Shown: positions 51,971-61,822, counted from the stretch's first letter. The stretch: 64,000 nt of DNA from Streptomyces sp. B3I8 (GCF_030816915.1 NZ_JAUSYN010000002.1:898501-962500), one strand, 5' to 3'. Notes: generated by a model not told the origin, from the letters alone. A program made the numbers and translations.

Positions 51971-53461
51971 TCATCCGCGAGGGGCGGCACCGGGCCCGTG
52001 CGCGCCGCCACTGCCCGCGGCCGGGTGGGCGTCTCCCGGAGCGGGCGGGGACGTCAGGGGCAGCGGGTCGGCCGGCCGGAGGTCGGGGTCGTCCGCCCGG
52101 TAGGTGCGCACCCTGCCGGGCGACGACTGCGGTGTCTCGAAACGCACGGTCACCCGCCCCAGCCCGCTCCCCTGCACCCACCCGGGCCCGAACTCGGCAT
52201 GCGTGACGTCCTGTCCGGCCCGCCAGTGCCGCTCGGCCGCCGCGGCCGGCTCCCCGGGGCCCGCCCCACCGGCGTCCTGCCCGGCGGCCACTCCGTACGC
52301 TCCCGGCGGCTCCTTCGGACCGGGCCCGTCGGGCCGTCTCCCCTGTCCCGCCTCCTCCGGCGGCTCCACGGCGGCCCGCCCGGTCTCGAGGCGGGCCTGC
52401 GCGAACAGGTCCTCCTGCGTGTAGTCGGCGAGCCCGCTGACCCCGACGCCGAGCAGCCGGACCCCGCCGGTGGTGTCCACCGACTCCAGCAGCCGCCCGG
52501 CCGCCTCACGCACCACCACCGGGTCGTCCGTGGGACCGAGCAGGGTCTCGGAGCGGGTCAGCGTCGAGAAGTCGTATCTGCGTACCTTCAGCACGATGGT
52601 GCGCCCCGACAGCCCCGCCTCGCGCAGCCGTCGTACGCAGCGTTCGGCGAGCCGCGTCACCTCGGTGCGGACCCGTACCCGGTCGTGGATGTCCACGTCG
52701 TAGGTGTCCTCCACGGAGACCGACTTGGTGTCCCGCTCGGCCACCACCGGCCGTTCGTCACGCGCGAGCGCCATGGCGTACAGCCCCTGCCCGTGCGCCT
52801 TGCCCAGCAGCCGGACCAGCTCCGCCTCGCCCGCCTCGGCGATCTCCCCGACCGTGGTGATCCCGGCCCGCCTCAGATGGTCCCCGGTGGCCGGTCCTAC
52901 GCCGGGCAGTGTGCGCACGGACATCGGGCCGAGCAGTTCCCGCTCGGTGCCCGGCCGGATCACCACCAGGCCGTCCGGCTTGGCCTGCTCGGAGCCGATC
53001 TTGGCGAGCATCTTGGACGCGGCCAGGCCCACCGAACCGGTCAGCCCGGTGACCGCCTTGATGTCCGCACGCAGTTTCGCTCCGGTCAGCCGCGCCGACT
53101 CCTCGTCCCGGGCGACCCCTCCGGCCTCCAGGTCGACGAAGGCCTCGTCCAGGCTGAGCGGCTCGACCAGGGGTGACAGAGCCCGCAGCAGCGCCATGAC
53201 CTGGTCACTGATGGCACGGTAGAAGCCGAAGCGGGGCACCAGGTAGGCGGCGTGCGGGGCGAGCCGCCGAGCCTGCCCCATGGGCATCGCCGAGTGCACC
53301 CCGAAGACCCGTGCCTCGTAGGACGCCGTGGCCACCACCCCGCGCGGCCCCAGACCACCCACGACGACGGCCTTTCCACGCAGGCTGGGTTTGGATGCCT
53401 GCTCCGCCGAGGCGTAGAAGGCATCCATGTCGAGATGCAGGATCGTGGGCGCGCTTCGCAC
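51971..53461 (-). CDS. dinB: DNA polymerase IV (Y family)
   Basis: A 496-aa translesion polymerase. The palm motif LHLDMDAFYASAEQ is at residues 9-22 and SLDEAFVDLE near 105, with the fingers, thumb and little-finger domains following (helix-hairpin-helix SVRTLPGVGPATGDHLRRAG). The last 130 residues are an extra Pro/Gly/Ala-rich tail carrying HAEFGPGWVQGSGLGRVTVRFE, as in other streptomycete DinB proteins. GTG 53461 is the likely start; the ribosome binding site is weak. The open frame continues to 53593. Confidence 0.93.
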   Translation of the reverse strand: MRSAPTILHLDMDAFYASAEQASKPSLRGKAVVVGGLGPRGVVATASYEARVFGVHSAMPMGQARRLAPHAAYLVPRFGFYRAISDQVMALLRALSPLVEPLSLDEAFVDLEAGGVARDEESARLTGAKLRADIKAVTGLTGSVGLAASKMLAKIGSEQAKPDGLVVIRPGTERELLGPMSVRTLPGVGPATGDHLRRAGITTVGEIAEAGEAELVRLLGKAHGQGLYAMALARDERPVVAERDTKSVSVEDTYDVDIHDRVRVRTEVTRLAERCVRRLREAGLSGRTIVLKVRRYDFSTLTRSETLLGPTDDPVVVREAAGRLLESVDTTGGVRLLGVGVSGLADYTQEDLFAQARLETGRAAVEPPEEAGQGRRPDGPGPKEPPGAYGVAAGQDAGGAGPGEPAAAAERHWRAGQDVTHAEFGPGWVQGSGLGRVTVRFETPQSSPGRVRTYRADDPDLRPADPLPLTSPPAPGDAHPAAGSGGAHGPGAAPRG

Positions 53462-53617
53462 ACCACCGATGCTGCACCACACCACTGACAATGCGACGAG
53501 GCGCCCCGTCCAGGGGCGCCGATCCGCCGGGAAACCACGGGACGTGCGCGCCGGTGCGGCGTCCCCGTGCCGCGAACCGCTCGGTTCCGGCACCGCGGAC
53601 CGCCCGCCCCCGGTACC

Positions 53618-54289
53618 TCAGACCGCCCGGTTCCGGCGCCGCGCCAGCTCGTCCGACGGGTGCGCCCCGACGAGCGTCTCGCCCGTGTCGACGCGCTCGC
53701 CGTGCAGCTGGGACAACGCGCCCTCGACGTCCCGCCAGACCACGCCCACGGCGATGCCGAAGATGCCCTGCCCGCCCTGGAGCAGCGCGTGCACCTCGTC
53801 GGGAGAGGTGCACTCGTAGACCGTCGCGCCGTCGCTCATCAGCGTCACGCGTTCGAGGTCCCGCAGACCCTGCTCCCGCAGGTGCTGGACGGCCGTGCGG
53901 ATGTTCTGCAGGGAGACCCCGGTGTCGAGGAAACGTTTGACGATCTTCAGGACGACGACGTCGCGGAAGCTGTACAGCCGCTGGGTGCCCGAACCGTGCG
54001 CGGGCCGCACGCTGGGCTCGACGAGGCCGGTCCGGGCCCAGTAGTCGAGCTGGCGGTAGGTGATCCCGGCGGCCGCGCAGGCCGTGGGCCCCCGGTAGCC
54101 GATCTGCTCGGCCGGGTCGGCCTGACCGGTGGTGCCGGCCGGGGCGCCGGGGAGGGGCCGGCCGTGCGGCATCGGCACCGGGCGCGACGACACGGGGCCG
54201 GGCGCGTCGGCGCGAAGCACATACCGGCTGCTGTCCCCCGGGATGCGTCCGGGGGCACCCCCAGCCGTACCGTCGCCGCTGCTTCTCAC
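53618..54289 (-). CDS. MerR-family regulator, ResR/Rv1830-like
   Basis: A 223-aa MerR-type protein: an N-terminal 60-residue low-complexity arm, then GYRGPTACAAAGITYRQLDYWARTGLVEPSVRPAHGSGTQRLYSFRDVVVLKIVKRFLDTGVSLQNIRTAVQHLREQG, the MerR HTH and helix. The C-terminal segment YECTSPDEVHALLQGGQGIFGIAVGVVWRDVEGAL resembles Rv1830 of mycobacteria. GTG 54289 has GGAGGT upstream. It follows a DUF151 gene as in mycobacteria, so the role is likely in growth or cell-division control. Confidence 0.88.
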   Translation of the reverse strand: MRSSGDGTAGGAPGRIPGDSSRYVLRADAPGPVSSRPVPMPHGRPLPGAPAGTTGQADPAEQIGYRGPTACAAAGITYRQLDYWARTGLVEPSVRPAHGSGTQRLYSFRDVVVLKIVKRFLDTGVSLQNIRTAVQHLREQGLRDLERVTLMSDGATVYECTSPDEVHALLQGGQGIFGIAVGVVWRDVEGALSQLHGERVDTGETLVGAHPSDELARRRNRAV

Positions 54290-54539
54290 GCCGACCTCCG
54301 TCCTTGACCTGCCTCCCGACGGTAGGCAGTCACCAGGGGTGCGTCAACGATCGCCACACTCGGCACGCCGAGTGATAATCACCCTGGGAGTGGTTTGCCG
54401 TGCCCTTCCGAGGGGAAAGGCTAGCCGAATGCCCTTTTGCGCCTCTCGTGCGCCGTCATGCGCCCCCTGTGCGCGGGCGCCGGCCGGGCCGTCGCCCAGG
54501 CGGAAGGTTCCACGGAACGAGCCGGCGAGGCCGACGCTC

Positions 54540-55013
54540 TCACTGGCTGCTGGTGCCGAAGTCCTCGGGCGAGATCTGGTCGAGGAACTCGCGGAACTTC
54601 TCGACCTCGTCCTCCTGCTCGTCCGGGATCGCGATGCCCGCGTCGTCCAGCACACCGTCGCTCCCGTAGATCGGGGTCCCGGTGCGCAGCGCCAGCGCTA
54701 TGGCGTCGGACGGCCGCGCGCTCACCTCGACCCCGCTGGCGAACACCAATTCCGCGTAGAAGACGCCGTCCCGCAGATCCGTGATGCGCACCTCCGTGAG
54801 CTCCTGGTCGAGGGCTTCCAGCACGTCCTTGAACAGGTCATGGGTCAGCGGCCGCGCGGGGGCCATGCCCTGCTGGGCGAAGGCGATGGCCGTCGCCTCC
54901 CCGGGGCCGATCCAGATGGGGAGGTAGCGGTCGCCCCCCACTTCACGCAGGAGCACGATCGGCTGGTTGGAGGGCATCTCGACCCGGACACCTACGACAT
55001 CGAGCTCGTTCAC
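54540..55013 (-). CDS. DUF151 bifunctional-nuclease-family protein
   Basis: A 157-aa DUF151 (bifunctional nuclease) protein, Rv1829-like: MNELDVVGVRVEMPSNQPIVLLREVGGDRYLPIWIGPGEATAIAFA, the RPLTHDLFKDVLEALD strand and VSARPSDAIALALRTGTPI are typical. The acidic end (DEQEDEVEKFREFLDQISPEDFG) is conserved. GTG 55013. Activity on nucleic acid is reported for plant relatives only. Confidence 0.92.
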   Translation of the reverse strand: MNELDVVGVRVEMPSNQPIVLLREVGGDRYLPIWIGPGEATAIAFAQQGMAPARPLTHDLFKDVLEALDQELTEVRITDLRDGVFYAELVFASGVEVSARPSDAIALALRTGTPIYGSDGVLDDAGIAIPDEQEDEVEKFREFLDQISPEDFGTSSQ

Positions 55014-55139
55014 ACAGCAACCCTAGGCCGAGGGCGGGACGTTTGGGTAGTCGAGGCGGGATCGGGGCGGGTATCCGCCCTCGGCGAACAGCGCGCGGTG
55101 ACACCGCTCACGGCGGGCTCACGGGGGCTCACGGCGGAC

Positions 55140-55895
55140 TCACGGCAGTCGTACGCCCAGTGCCGTCTGCACCAGCGCGGCATGGAGTCTCACCGCGAGA
55201 TGGGCGAGCTCCTTCGTACGGGCCTCCGCGTGCGCCCGCGTCTGCGGGTTGCGGTGGCGGCGCAGCGGGGCCACCACCTGATCGACCAGCCCGGCCTCCC
55301 GGTCGGCGGCCGCCTTCATCACCCTCAGATGCCGCGGCTCGATGCCGAACCGGCCCAACTCCACCACCAGAGTGGCCACGGTGGCGGCCTCGGCGTCGTA
55401 CGTGCCGTCCGGCAGCGGCGCGAGCAGGCCGTACGACTCCCACTCCGCGAGCTGCTCCTCCGGTATCCCGGCGGCGGTGAGCAGCTCCTCGCGGCCGAGC
55501 CGGGCGGCGGCGGTCGGTTCCGGCTCGGCGAGCAGGTCCTCCAGGCGCTCCCCGCCGGCCGTCTCGTGCGGCCGGCCCGGGAAGGGGATGCGGACCTCCT
55601 CGCCGCGTTCCCTGGCGTCGAGGTGCTCACGGATGACCTTGAGCGGCAGGTAGTGGTCCCGCTGCATCCGCAGGACGTGCCCGAGGCGTTCGACGTCACC
55701 GGCGGTGAACTTGCGGTACCCGGACGGGGTCCGCTGCGGCTCGACGAGCCCTTCCGCCTCCAGGAAGCGGATCTTGGAGACGGTGACCTCGGGGAACTCC
55801 TCGCGCAGCACGTTCAGCACCGTGCCGATGCTCATCAGCCCGCGGTCCGCGGCGGCGGTGCCGCCGCCGGCACCGCCACTCGGTGTGTGAGGCAT
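55140..55895 (-). CDS. MerR-family regulator, FtsR/Rv1828-like
   Basis: A 251-aa regulator: LMSIGTVLNVLREEFPEVTVSKIRFLEAEGLVEPQRTPSGYRKFTAGDVERLGHVLRMQRDHYLPLKVIREHLD is the winged helix, and LLTAAGIPEEQLAEWESYGLLAPLPDGTYDAEAATVATLVVELGRFGIEPRHLRVMKAAADREAGLVDQVV the second half. Corynebacterial FtsR, with this layout, activates ftsZ. ATG 55895 has GGGAAGG upstream. It lies 43 nt beyond the FHA gene. Confidence 0.92.
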   Translation of the reverse strand: MPHTPSGGAGGGTAAADRGLMSIGTVLNVLREEFPEVTVSKIRFLEAEGLVEPQRTPSGYRKFTAGDVERLGHVLRMQRDHYLPLKVIREHLDARERGEEVRIPFPGRPHETAGGERLEDLLAEPEPTAAARLGREELLTAAGIPEEQLAEWESYGLLAPLPDGTYDAEAATVATLVVELGRFGIEPRHLRVMKAAADREAGLVDQVVAPLRRHRNPQTRAHAEARTKELAHLAVRLHAALVQTALGVRLP

Positions 55896-55938
55896 GGGCC
55901 TTCCCCGGTCTCTCCCCGGGCCCGGGGCCCGGGGAGGC

Positions 55939-56766
55939 TCAGATGCCCCGCTGGCTCGCGTAGAAGACCAGCCGGTACTTGCCGATCTGCACCTCGTCGC
56001 CGTTGGCGAGCGCGACCTGGTCGATCCGCTCACGGTTGACGTAGGTGCCGTTGAGGCTGCCGACGTCGGCGACCGTGAACGTGCCCTCCGGCGTGCGGCG
56101 GAACTCCACGTGGCGGCGTGAGACCGTCACGTCGTCCAGAAAGATGTCGCTCTGCGGATGGCGACCCGCCGTGGTCAGCTCACTGTCGAGCAGGAAGCGG
56201 CTGCCCGAGTTGGGCCCCCGGCGCACCACCAGCAGCGCCGAGCCGAGCGGCAGCGCGTCGACCGCTGCCTGCGCCTCGGGCGACAGCATCGGCATCTGCG
56301 TCTGGCCGGTGGTCTCGGAGTCGTACGCCTCCAGACCGGAGATGGAGATCGTGGACGTCGTCTCCGACGGACGCTCCGGCACCGCGCCGGCGCGCAGCGG
56401 CGCGCCGCAGTTGGAGCAGAAGCGACTGTTCTCCGCGTTGCGGTTGCCGCACCTCGAACACACCAGGGCCGACATGGACGGATCCTCCTGACGCGGCTGC
56501 CCACCAGGGGCTTGGGACGCGTACGGGTCGGAGCCGAACCCTCCACCCGCACCCGAGGTCGACGGATCCCCGAAACCTATGCGTCCGGAACCGGCAGGGT
56601 CAACAGACGACGCGCCCTGACCTCCCGAAACACCGCCGCCCTGGCCCGCGACCTGGTCGCGGAAGAGCGGACGCTCGGCTTCCTGCGGCTGTGCGCGATG
56701 ACGGGCGGTGGCGTTTCCGCTGCCCTCTCGCGCGCTCTTGCCGAACAACTTCGCAAACAACTTCAC
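55939..56766 (-). CDS. FHA-domain protein, GarA/OdhI-like with zinc ribbon
   Basis: A 275-aa protein. N-terminal basic segment (MKLFAKLFGKSAREG), a flexible Gly/Ser/Pro-rich linker, a zinc ribbon (CSRCG...CSNCG, residues 103-120), the ETTS motif at about residues 135-138, and a C-terminal FHA domain (GRHPQSDIFLDDVTVSRRHVEF, GSLNGTYVN). In mycobacteria and corynebacteria GarA/OdhI are switched by phosphorylation of ETTS and control TCA-cycle enzymes. GTG 56766 has AAGGGGAA upstream. The zinc ribbon and long N terminus are not in GarA. Confidence 0.9.
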   Translation of the reverse strand: MKLFAKLFGKSAREGSGNATARHRAQPQEAERPLFRDQVAGQGGGVSGGQGASSVDPAGSGRIGFGDPSTSGAGGGFGSDPYASQAPGGQPRQEDPSMSALVCSRCGNRNAENSRFCSNCGAPLRAGAVPERPSETTSTISISGLEAYDSETTGQTQMPMLSPEAQAAVDALPLGSALLVVRRGPNSGSRFLLDSELTTAGRHPQSDIFLDDVTVSRRHVEFRRTPEGTFTVADVGSLNGTYVNRERIDQVALANGDEVQIGKYRLVFYASQRGI

Positions 56767-56956
56767 GGGCGATTCCCCTTGACCGAAACAGACCCGCCCG
56801 TGGGGCAGGACGAACCCTGATTGAACACACCGGTCGACCCGGACATCCTCACAACGTCCGTATCCACCAGACAGTTTCCACCACGCACCCGCCATTCGGT
56901 GCGCCGACCCCCCGCAAGCTCATGCCCTCGCCACACGCTCCCCATGCGCCCCCGCC

Positions 56957-57961
56957 TCACTGGGAGGACGACCGAGCGTAGTCAGGACGCTTCGCGGCTC
57001 GCAAGGCGTCCACGACGATCTTCGTCGAACGCTCCACGGTGACCGTGGCCTGCTCCTTCTCCAGGGTCTGCACCACGCCTCCGGGGATGTTGAGCGCCGG
57101 CTCGAGGTCCTGCGGCTTGCCGATGACCTTGAAACGATAGGGAGCGTTGATCTTGTTCCCGTCGACGGCGATCCCCTTGCCCGAGTTCGTGAGGTAGGTG
57201 CCGGCGACCACCCGGACGTCGTCGACCTGGATGGCCTCCGCGCCCGCCGCGCGCAGCTCCTGGATCGCGTCGAGCAGCATGTCCGCCTCGACCCTCCCCT
57301 TCGTGTCCTGGACGGTCATCGTGATGCCGGGTCCCTGTGCGGCCACGGTGCCCGCCAGGATGCCGAGCTGCTTCTCCTTCTCGGCCGTCTGCTTGCGCGC
57401 CTCCTCCGCCTGGTCCGAGCTGTTCTCCAGCTCGGTCCGCTGGTCCTCGAGCCCCTGCTTCTCGTCCTCAAGACGCTGCGTGCGGTCGTCGAGTTCATCG
57501 AGGATACGGACCAGGTCCTCCTGGCGGGCGCCGCGCAACGCGCTGTCGCTGTCGCTGTTGGAGGCGACCTGGACGGCGAGACCGAAGCCGAGGCCGAACA
57601 GGAGCAGCGCCACGATGAGTTGCGCGCGGGTCAGGCGCGGCGGCCAGATGCCCTTGAGCAGCCGCTGACGGCCCGTCAACGACGGTGCGGTTCCGTCGCC
57701 CCCGCGCTTGTCGGGTACCGGCGGCCGCGGTGCGGTCCGGGGCGGGGCGTACCGCGGCTGCCCGGTCCCGGCCGGTGCGGCGCGGATCTCCTGGGGCAGC
57801 TCCGCGCGCAGGCGGTGCGGGGCGACACCGGGGGCGTCGCGCGGCGCGCCGTTCCCGGCGTCGGGCCCGTTGTCGCCCTTGGCGCCGCGGTCGCTGTCGC
57901 GGCTCGCGTCGCCGGTGTTCCTGTTGTCGTCGTTGTCGCTGTCGTCGCGCATCGGCCTCAC
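56957..57961 (-). CDS. DUF881 family membrane-anchored protein
   Basis: A 334-aa protein: an acidic/Pro-rich cytoplasmic tail (residues 1-110), one membrane helix (LIVALLLFGLGFGLAVQVA), a coiled coil (RILDELDDRTQRLEDEKQGLEDQRTELENSSDQAEEARKQTAEKEKQLG), and a DUF881 fold (GITMTVQDTKGRVEADMLLDAIQELRAAGAEAIQVDDVRVVAGTYL). Function unknown, possibly in cell envelope or division. GTG 57961 overlaps the Sbp stop (GTGA); the ATG at 57952 is the alternative start. Confidence 0.87.
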   Translation of the reverse strand: MRPMRDDSDNDDNRNTGDASRDSDRGAKGDNGPDAGNGAPRDAPGVAPHRLRAELPQEIRAAPAGTGQPRYAPPRTAPRPPVPDKRGGDGTAPSLTGRQRLLKGIWPPRLTRAQLIVALLLFGLGFGLAVQVASNSDSDSALRGARQEDLVRILDELDDRTQRLEDEKQGLEDQRTELENSSDQAEEARKQTAEKEKQLGILAGTVAAQGPGITMTVQDTKGRVEADMLLDAIQELRAAGAEAIQVDDVRVVAGTYLTNSGKGIAVDGNKINAPYRFKVIGKPQDLEPALNIPGGVVQTLEKEQATVTVERSTKIVVDALRAAKRPDYARSSSQ

Positions 57962-58290
57962 GCCCGGAAGACGTGCCGGCGGATCGCGGCGGCGTTGGAG
58001 AAGATGCGGATGCCCAGGACGACCACGACGCCCGTGGAGAGCTGCGCCCCGACGCCCAGCTTGTCGCCCAGGAAGACGATCAACGCGGCGACGACCACGT
58101 TCGACAGGAACGAAACCACGAAGACCTTGTCGTCGAAGATGCCGTCGAGCATGGCCCGTAGCCCGCCGAACACGGCGTCCAGCGCGGCGACGACCGCGAT
58201 CGGAAGATACGGCTCGACGGCCACGGGCACCTCGGGCCGGACCAACAGGCCGGCCACGACTCCCACGACGAGGCCCAGTACGGCGATCAC
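57958..58290 (-). CDS. Small basic protein Sbp (DUF1290)
   Basis: A 110-aa, very hydrophobic protein with three predicted helices (IAVLGLVVGVVAGLLV, YLPIAVVAALDAVFGGLRAMLDGIFDD, SNVVVAALIVFLGDKLGVGAQL), typical of DUF1290/Sbp proteins found near ftsZ in other Gram-positives. GTG 58290 has GGGAAGGG upstream and overlaps the first DUF881 stop by GTGA. Confidence 0.92.
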   Translation of the reverse strand: MIAVLGLVVGVVAGLLVRPEVPVAVEPYLPIAVVAALDAVFGGLRAMLDGIFDDKVFVVSFLSNVVVAALIVFLGDKLGVGAQLSTGVVVVLGIRIFSNAAAIRRHVFRA

Positions 58291-59192
58291 GATGTGCCCT
58301 TCCCGGTGTTCTCGGTGCTCGGTTCAGCTGTTCGTACGATCACGCTCGGCGCGGCCGGCAGCCGCAGGTCGGTCTGCGTGGAGATGGCCGTGCGGATGTC
58401 GTAGTTCTCCTGCAGGGCATGCAGATACAGTCCGTCGGCGCTGTCCTGGAACCTGCGGCTCAGCCGCGCGCCGTCCCCCACCGCGAGCACCGTGTACGGC
58501 GGCACCAGCGGCCTGTTGTCGACAAGTATGGCGTCCCCGGCCGCCCTGATCGCCGAAAGGGCGGTCAGGCGCTGCCCGTTGATGGCGACGGCCTCCGCGC
58601 CCGACTGCCACAGCCCGTTGACCACGCGCTGCAGGTCGCGGTCGCGCAGACGGCCGGTGTCGGAGAAGCCGGCCGTCTGGCGCGGGTCGCCGTTGCCGCC
58701 GCCACCGGACGCCTCCTTGGCGTCGTTGACGACGAGCTTGACGCCGGGGCCGTGGACCTCGACGGCACCGGACAGGATGCCCACCAGGTCGGCTCCGTCG
58801 CCCCCGTCGGACTTGAGGGCCTGCCGCTGCCGGTCGCCCACGTCGTCCCGCAGGGCGTCGACCTTGGTCTCCAGCTTGTCCGCGGCCGCGGTCTCACGGT
58901 CGATGCGGTCGATGAGCTCCTGGCGTTCCTTGGCCACCGTGGGGGCCGTGACCCGGGCCTGGGCCGCGCCGACGGTCACCACCAGCGCGGCGAGGACGAG
59001 TCCGGCCGCGAGGCCGAACCGGGCCCGTACCGTTTTCGGCATGCCGCCCGTGCCCTCGGTCCGCCTCCTGGCGGCCGCCTCCGCATAGCCGTCGTCGAGG
59101 CTGTGATCCATGACGTTGGTGAGCAACGACATGGAGGCGTCCGGACGCGTTGGACGCGTTACGGTCCGCCGAACGGGGGGTGACTGCGGCAT
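58287..59192 (-). CDS. DUF881 family membrane-anchored protein
   Basis: A 301-aa protein: short cytoplasmic tail (SLLTNVMDHSLDDGYAEAAARR), one membrane helix (ARFGLAAGLVLAALVVTVGAAQA), coiled coil and a DUF881 fold (GPGVKLVVNDAKEASG..., VVNGLWQSGAEAVAINGQRLTALSAIRAAGDAILVD). Starts at 59192 or 59201 are both plausible; a further ATG at 59132 opens the conserved SLLTNVMDHSLDD. It is the first gene of the DUF881-Sbp-DUF881 unit. Confidence 0.87.
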   Translation of the reverse strand: MPQSPPVRRTVTRPTRPDASMSLLTNVMDHSLDDGYAEAAARRRTEGTGGMPKTVRARFGLAAGLVLAALVVTVGAAQARVTAPTVAKERQELIDRIDRETAAADKLETKVDALRDDVGDRQRQALKSDGGDGADLVGILSGAVEVHGPGVKLVVNDAKEASGGGGNGDPRQTAGFSDTGRLRDRDLQRVVNGLWQSGAEAVAINGQRLTALSAIRAAGDAILVDNRPLVPPYTVLAVGDGARLSRRFQDSADGLYLHALQENYDIRTAISTQTDLRLPAAPSVIVRTAEPSTENTGKGTS

Positions 59193-59326
59193 GCCGCACA
59201 TCGTCGCACGCCGTCCGCCATACCTCCGAATGGCCCCACCCGCGTGCCGGACAGGCCCTCTTGGGGGCACTTGTCCGGCACGCGGGTGTACGTGTGCGGT
59301 GGTCCTGGCTCACACCCTCCGGCGGG

Positions 59327-61822
59327 TCAGCGGCCCGCGCTGTCGACGATCGCCGACCACTCGTCGAGCAGCGCCTGCGCGGAGGCGTCGTCGGGGCCCT
59401 CCGCCCACAGGTGCGTGACCGCCTCGGCCGGGTCTGGCAGCACCATCACCCAGCGGCCGTCGCTCTCCACCACCCGCACACCGTCCGTGGTGTCCACGGA
59501 GCGGTCGCCGGCCGCCTCGACCACCCGGCGCATGACCAGGCCCTTGACGGCCCACGGTGTGGCCAGGTCACGCTTGAGGACGTGCGCCCGCGGGATGCGC
59601 GCGTCGATCTGGCTGAGCGTGAGCTGGGTACGGGCCACGAGTCCGATGAGCCGAACGAAGGCGGCCGCGCCGTCGAACACGCTGCTGAACTCCGGCACGA
59701 TGAACGCGCCCCGGCCGTCGCCGCCGAAGATGGTCTGGTCCTCACGCCCGACCCTGGTGAGGTCGTCCGGCGAGGTCGTCGTCCACTCCACCTGCGTGCC
59801 GTGGTACGCGGCCACCTGCTCGGCGATCCGCGTGGTGGTCACCGGCAGCGCCACCCGCCCGCTGCGCCGCTCGGCGGCGACGAGGTCGAGCATCACCAGC
59901 AGGGCACGGTCGTCCTCGATGATGCGGCCCTTCTCGTCGACGAGGGAGAGCCGCTCGCCCACCGGGTCGAACCGCACACCGAACGCGGCCCGCGAGGAGG
60001 CCACGATCTCCCCGAGGCGCACCAGCCCGGAACGCCGCATGTCGGCGGTCTCGGTGGGCCGGGACTCGTCGAGGCCGGGGTTGATGGTCAGCGAGTCGAC
60101 GCCGAGCTTGCCGAGCAGGCTGGGCAGCACCAGACCGGAGCTGCCGTTGGAGGCGTCCACGACGACCTTCAGCCCGGACTCGGCGATCCCGGTGGTGTCC
60201 ACGTTCCGCAGCAGGGACCCGGTGTACGAGTCGAAGACGCTGGACGGGAAGTGCAGATCGCCGATCTCGCCGGGGAACGCCCGACGGTACTCCTGGCGCG
60301 CGAACACCCGGTCGAGCTTGCGCTGGCTCCCCTGGGAGAGGTCGGCGCCCTGACTGTCGAAGAACATGATGTCGACCGAGTCGGGCACCCCGGGCGTGGT
60401 CCGGATCATGATGCCGCCGGCGCTGCCTCGCGCGGTCTGCTGCCGGGCCACGGGCAGCGGCACGTTCTCCAGGTCGCGTACGTCGATGGCACTCGTCTGG
60501 AGCGCGGAGATGACGGCCCGCTTGAGCGCGCGGGCACCACGGGAGTGGTCGCGGGCCGTGGTGACGGTCGAGCCCTTCTTGAGAGTCGTCGCATAGGCGC
60601 CGGCCAGTCGCACGGCGAGTTCGGGGGTGATCTCCACGTTCAGGACGCCGGAGACGCCGCGCGCCCCGAAGAGATGGGCCTGCCCCCGGGACTCCCAGAT
60701 CACCGACGTGTTGACGAAGGCGCCCGCCTCGATCGTCTTGAACGGGTAGACCCGCACATTGCCCTGAACGATCGATTCCTCACCGATCAGGCACTCGTCA
60801 CCGATGACCGCGCCGTCCTCGATCCGCGCCGCCCGCATGATGTCGGTGTTCTTCCCGACCACGCAGCCGCGCAGATTGCTGTGCTGCCCGATGTAGACGT
60901 TGTCGTGGACGACCGCCTTGTGCAGGAAGGCGCCGCTCTTGACGACCACGTTGGACCCGACGACCGTGTGTTCCCTGATCTCGGCGCCGGCCTCGACCTT
61001 GGCGTAGTCACCGATGTACAGCGGGCCCCGCAGCTCGGCGTCGGGATGCACCTCGGCGCCCTCCGCCACCCAGACGCCGGGCGAGATCTCGAACCCGTCG
61101 AGTTCGACGTCGACCTTGCCCTCGAGTACGTCGGCCTGGGCCTTGACGTAGCTTTCGTGGGTGCCGACATCCTCCCAGTAGCCCTCGGCGACATAGCCGT
61201 AGATGGGCTTGCCTTCCTTCATCAGCTGCGGGAAGACGTCACCGGACCAGTCGACGGACACGTCGGCCTCGACGTAGTCGAAGACCTCCGGCTCCATGAC
61301 GTAGATACCGGTGTTGACGGTGTCGGAGAACACCTGCCCCCAGGTCGGCTTCTCCAGGAAACGCTCGACCTTGCCTTCCTCGTCGACGATCGTGATGCCG
61401 AATTCCAGCGGGTTGGGCACACGCGTCAGACAGACGGTGACGAGCGCGCCCTTCTCCTTGTGGAAGTTGATCAGATCCGTGAGGTCGAAATCCGTCAGGG
61501 CGTCACCGGAGATGACGAGGAACGCGTCGTCCTTCAGAGCCTCTTCGGCGTTCTTCACGCTGCCCGCGGTTCCGAGGGGCTTCTCCTCGTTGGCATAGGT
61601 GAGCTCCATGCCGAGCTCTTCGCCGTCACCGAAATAGTTCTTGACCAAGGAGGCCAGGAACTGCACGGTGACTACGGTCTCATTCAGCCCATGCCTTTTG
61701 AGCAGCCGCAGCACATGCTCCATGATCGGGCGATTCGCCACGGGCAGGAGCGGCTTGGGCATGCTCGAGGTCATGGGGCGAAGGCGCGTGCCTTCGCCTC
61801 CGGCCATCACGACGGCCTTCAT
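59327..61822 (-). CDS. Mannose-1-phosphate guanylyltransferase fused to a phosphomannomutase-like domain
   Basis: An 831-aa fusion. Residues 1-230 are a nucleotidyltransferase ([15 protein letters not shown], the G-x-G-T-R-L-R-P loop, [30 protein letters not shown]), residues 240-370 hexapeptide beta-helix repeats, and residues 380-831 a PMM/PGM-like domain. In the third part I see no TASHNP phosphoserine loop: the corresponding piece reads [15 protein letters not shown]; the metal-binding DGDADR motif also is not clear. ATG 61822 has GAGGAGGA upstream. It would make GDP-mannose for cell envelope or glycosylation; the PMM part may be regulatory. Confidence 0.88.
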   Translation of the reverse strand: MKAVVMAGGEGTRLRPMTSSMPKPLLPVANRPIMEHVLRLLKRHGLNETVVTVQFLASLVKNYFGDGEELGMELTYANEEKPLGTAGSVKNAEEALKDDAFLVISGDALTDFDLTDLINFHKEKGALVTVCLTRVPNPLEFGITIVDEEGKVERFLEKPTWGQVFSDTVNTGIYVMEPEVFDYVEADVSVDWSGDVFPQLMKEGKPIYGYVAEGYWEDVGTHESYVKAQADVLEGKVDVELDGFEISPGVWVAEGAEVHPDAELRGPLYIGDYAKVEAGAEIREHTVVGSNVVVKSGAFLHKAVVHDNVYIGQHSNLRGCVVGKNTDIMRAARIEDGAVIGDECLIGEESIVQGNVRVYPFKTIEAGAFVNTSVIWESRGQAHLFGARGVSGVLNVEITPELAVRLAGAYATTLKKGSTVTTARDHSRGARALKRAVISALQTSAIDVRDLENVPLPVARQQTARGSAGGIMIRTTPGVPDSVDIMFFDSQGADLSQGSQRKLDRVFARQEYRRAFPGEIGDLHFPSSVFDSYTGSLLRNVDTTGIAESGLKVVVDASNGSSGLVLPSLLGKLGVDSLTINPGLDESRPTETADMRRSGLVRLGEIVASSRAAFGVRFDPVGERLSLVDEKGRIIEDDRALLVMLDLVAAERRSGRVALPVTTTRIAEQVAAYHGTQVEWTTTSPDDLTRVGREDQTIFGGDGRGAFIVPEFSSVFDGAAAFVRLIGLVARTQLTLSQIDARIPRAHVLKRDLATPWAVKGLVMRRVVEAAGDRSVDTTDGVRVVESDGRWVMVLPDPAEAVTHLWAEGPDDASAQALLDEWSAIVDSAGR

